Positions 12,967 to 14,264 of a stretch of 14,264 nt of DNA are shown piece after piece. This DNA is from Bacillota bacterium (GTDB taxonomy: Bacteria > Bacillota > Clostridia > Lachnospirales > Lachnospiraceae): NCBI GenBank assembly GCA_023393095.1, contig JAEWMT010000107.1, positions 1-14,264 on the forward strand, read 5' to 3'. The translations under genes and the position numbers were made by a program. Numbering within the stretch: the first letter of the stretch is position 1; every line of letters starts with the position of its first letter. Under the pieces are notes generated by a model. The model was not told where the DNA came from and made no database searches. It saw nothing but the letters and a program-made list of their open reading frames with translations.

Positions 12967-14264
12967 ATGAAGGAAGACAAAATAGTAGAAGAGAAAAAAG
13001 AAATGCTGGAGGAACTATTCTCCAGTAAAGAATATAAACCGATGAGATTTAAAGATCTTGTTGCACTGCTTCAGGTGCCGAGAAGCTCGAAGCATGAACT
13101 AAAAATGGTTTTAGACCAAATGATCTCAAAAGGAACTATTCTGGTAGATGGCCAGGGTCTTTATAAAAAACCTGGTGATGATGTTAAAATAGGCACATTT
13201 TCAGGAACCCAGAGGGGCTTTGGCTTTGTTATTCTCGAAGGGGAAGAAGAGGATGTTTTTATTCCTGGAGATGCAACCAAGGGAGCGCTCCACGGCGATA
13301 GAGTTATGATTACGATTAAAAACGAACAGACCGGACGAAGGAAAGAAGGAGCGGTTCTAAATATCGTTGAACGAGGGAAGAATGAAATTGTCGGTACCTT
13401 TGAAAAAAGTAAAAATTTTGGCTTTGTATTGCCGGATAACCAGAAATTCGGTAAGGATATCTTTATTCCGAAGGAATTTACCAAGGGAGCAGTGACCGGA
13501 CATAAGGTGGTTGTTAAGATTACAAATTACGGTGATGTTGCGCAGAATCCTGAGGGTAAGGTTGTTGAAATTCTTGGACATGTCAATGATCCCGGAGTAG
13601 ATATTATGTCGATAGTAAGGGCATATGATCTGCCCGTTGAGTTTTCGCCAGAGGTTATGAGATCTCTCGATAACGTTCCGGAGGAAATTGACCCGAATGA
13701 AATAATTAGCCGGCTTGATATCAGGGATGTCCAGACAGTTACGATCGATGGAGAGGATGCTAAGGATCTTGACGATGCCATCAGCATTTCCAAAGAAGGA
13801 GAGCTTTATCATCTAGGTGTTCATATTGCCGATGTCACCCATTATGTAAGAGAGAATACGCCGCTTGATAAAGAAGCACTGAAGAGAGGTACCAGTGTTT
13901 ATCTGGTTGACCGCGTCATACCGATGCTGCCGCATAAGCTTTCCAACGGAATCTGTTCCTTGAATCCCGGTGTAGAGCGGCTGGCTTTAAGCTGTTTTAT
14001 GGATATTGATTCTAAGGGTACGGTTGTAGGACATAGGATTGCGGAGACGGTGATTAAATCAGATCGGCGCATGACCTATACGAATGTAGCGAAGATCGTA
14101 GAGGAAAAAGATCCTGAAGTAAGTAAAGAATACGAAGAACTTGTTCCAATGTTTATGCTGATGCAGGAATTAGCGGAGGTATTAAGAGAGAGGCGGCAAA
14201 AACGCGGATCGATTAATTTTGACTTTCCTGAGAGTAAAATTATCGTAGACAAGCAGGGAAAACC
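12967..14264 (+). CDS. rnr: Ribonuclease R, 5' part (runs off the window)
   Basis: 432 codons are visible and the frame is open to the right edge, against roughly 700-800 residues for the whole family, so the rest of the catalytic domain and the S1 domain lie outside. RNase R is a processive 3'-5' exonuclease that can degrade structured RNA and works with tmRNA on stalled messages. In order: an N-terminal winged-helix domain (about 1-68), cold-shock domain 1 (about 75-135, with GFGFV at 84-88), cold-shock domain 2 (about 141-215, with FGFV at 151-154) and the RNB catalytic domain from about 245. The metal-binding set TIDGEDAKDLDDA gives D261, D267, D269 and D270, with exactly the spacing known for RNase II. 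LGVHIADVTHYV (283-294) and YLVDRVIPMLPHKLSNGICS (312-331) are further RNB hallmarks. ATG 12967 has GGAG (12957-12960) 6 bases upstream. RNase II is excluded by the winged-helix domain and two cold-shock domains. Confidence 0.97.
   Translation, partial: MKEDKIVEEKKEMLEELFSSKEYKPMRFKDLVALLQVPRSSKHELKMVLDQMISKGTILVDGQGLYKKPGDDVKIGTFSGTQRGFGFVILEGEEEDVFIPGDATKGALHGDRVMITIKNEQTGRRKEGAVLNIVERGKNEIVGTFEKSKNFGFVLPDNQKFGKDIFIPKEFTKGAVTGHKVVVKITNYGDVAQNPEGKVVEILGHVNDPGVDIMSIVRAYDLPVEFSPEVMRSLDNVPEEIDPNEIISRLDIRDVQTVTIDGEDAKDLDDAISISKEGELYHLGVHIADVTHYVRENTPLDKEALKRGTSVYLVDRVIPMLPHKLSNGICSLNPGVERLALSCFMDIDSKGTVVGHRIAETVIKSDRRMTYTNVAKIVEEKDPEVSKEYEELVPMFMLMQELAEVLRERRQKRGSINFDFPESKIIVDKQGK

Noticed and set aside
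13357..13812. 151-residue minus-strand ORF opposite rnr
   Set aside because: It is antisense to the clearly coding rnr frame with its RNB motifs; it is a shadow.
1..14264. CRISPR arrays, tRNA or rRNA genes, transposases or attachment sites
   Set aside because: Looked for repeats with spacers, cloverleaf-like sequences and mobile-element proteins; none was found.

Overview
The window looks like the chromosome of an anaerobic, endospore-forming Firmicute, most likely a clostridium of the Lachnospiraceae type. The DNA is AT-rich, Shine-Dalgarno sequences are strong (AGGAGG), and the sporulation pair spoIVB-spo0A follows recN, an order well known in Bacillus and Clostridia. I cannot name the species. 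Every gene I can support is on the + strand, and I see no tRNA, rRNA, CRISPR array or transposase.

Layout. (1) 1-1517: the 3' part of a surface-type protein made of tandem bacterial Ig-like (Big_2) domains, closed by a terminator. (2) 1876-6411: recN (DNA repair ATPase) behind an extended -10 promoter with a LexA-type operator at its start point, then spoIVB (forespore signalling protease), then spo0A (sporulation master regulator) behind a 537-base control region with two good sigma-A promoters, Spo0A-box candidates and a 7-codon leader ORF. (3) 6960-12126: lower glycolysis, gap-pgk-tpiA-gpmI, each gene with its own strong ribosome binding site. A hairpin terminator lies between gap and pgk, and large inverted repeats lie between pgk and tpiA and between tpiA and gpmI. 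No cggR precedes gap and no eno follows gpmI. (4) 12184-14264: secG with its own promoter and terminator, a 461-base hairpin-rich stretch without a credible ORF, then the first 432 codons of rnr (RNase R), which runs off the window.

How the genes work together. gap, pgk, tpiA and gpmI carry triose phosphates to 2-phosphoglycerate. The phosphoglycerate mutase is the metal-dependent, cofactor-independent type used by spore formers. RecN acts early in double-strand-break repair. SpoIVB carries the forespore signal that leads to sigma-K activation, and Spo0A starts sporulation. SecG belongs to the membrane translocon. RNase R degrades structured RNA and in many Firmicutes sits next to smpB, which would lie beyond the right edge.

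The coding content is ordinary core genome. The parts worth a second look are non-coding: the rod-like inverted repeat between pgk and tpiA, the nested stem between tpiA and gpmI, the 14-base perfect palindrome just upstream of gap, the long spo0A leader, and the hairpin-rich region ahead of rnr. Three starts were set by ribosome binding sites inside longer open frames: pgk at 8103, gpmI at 10582 and secG at 12184.
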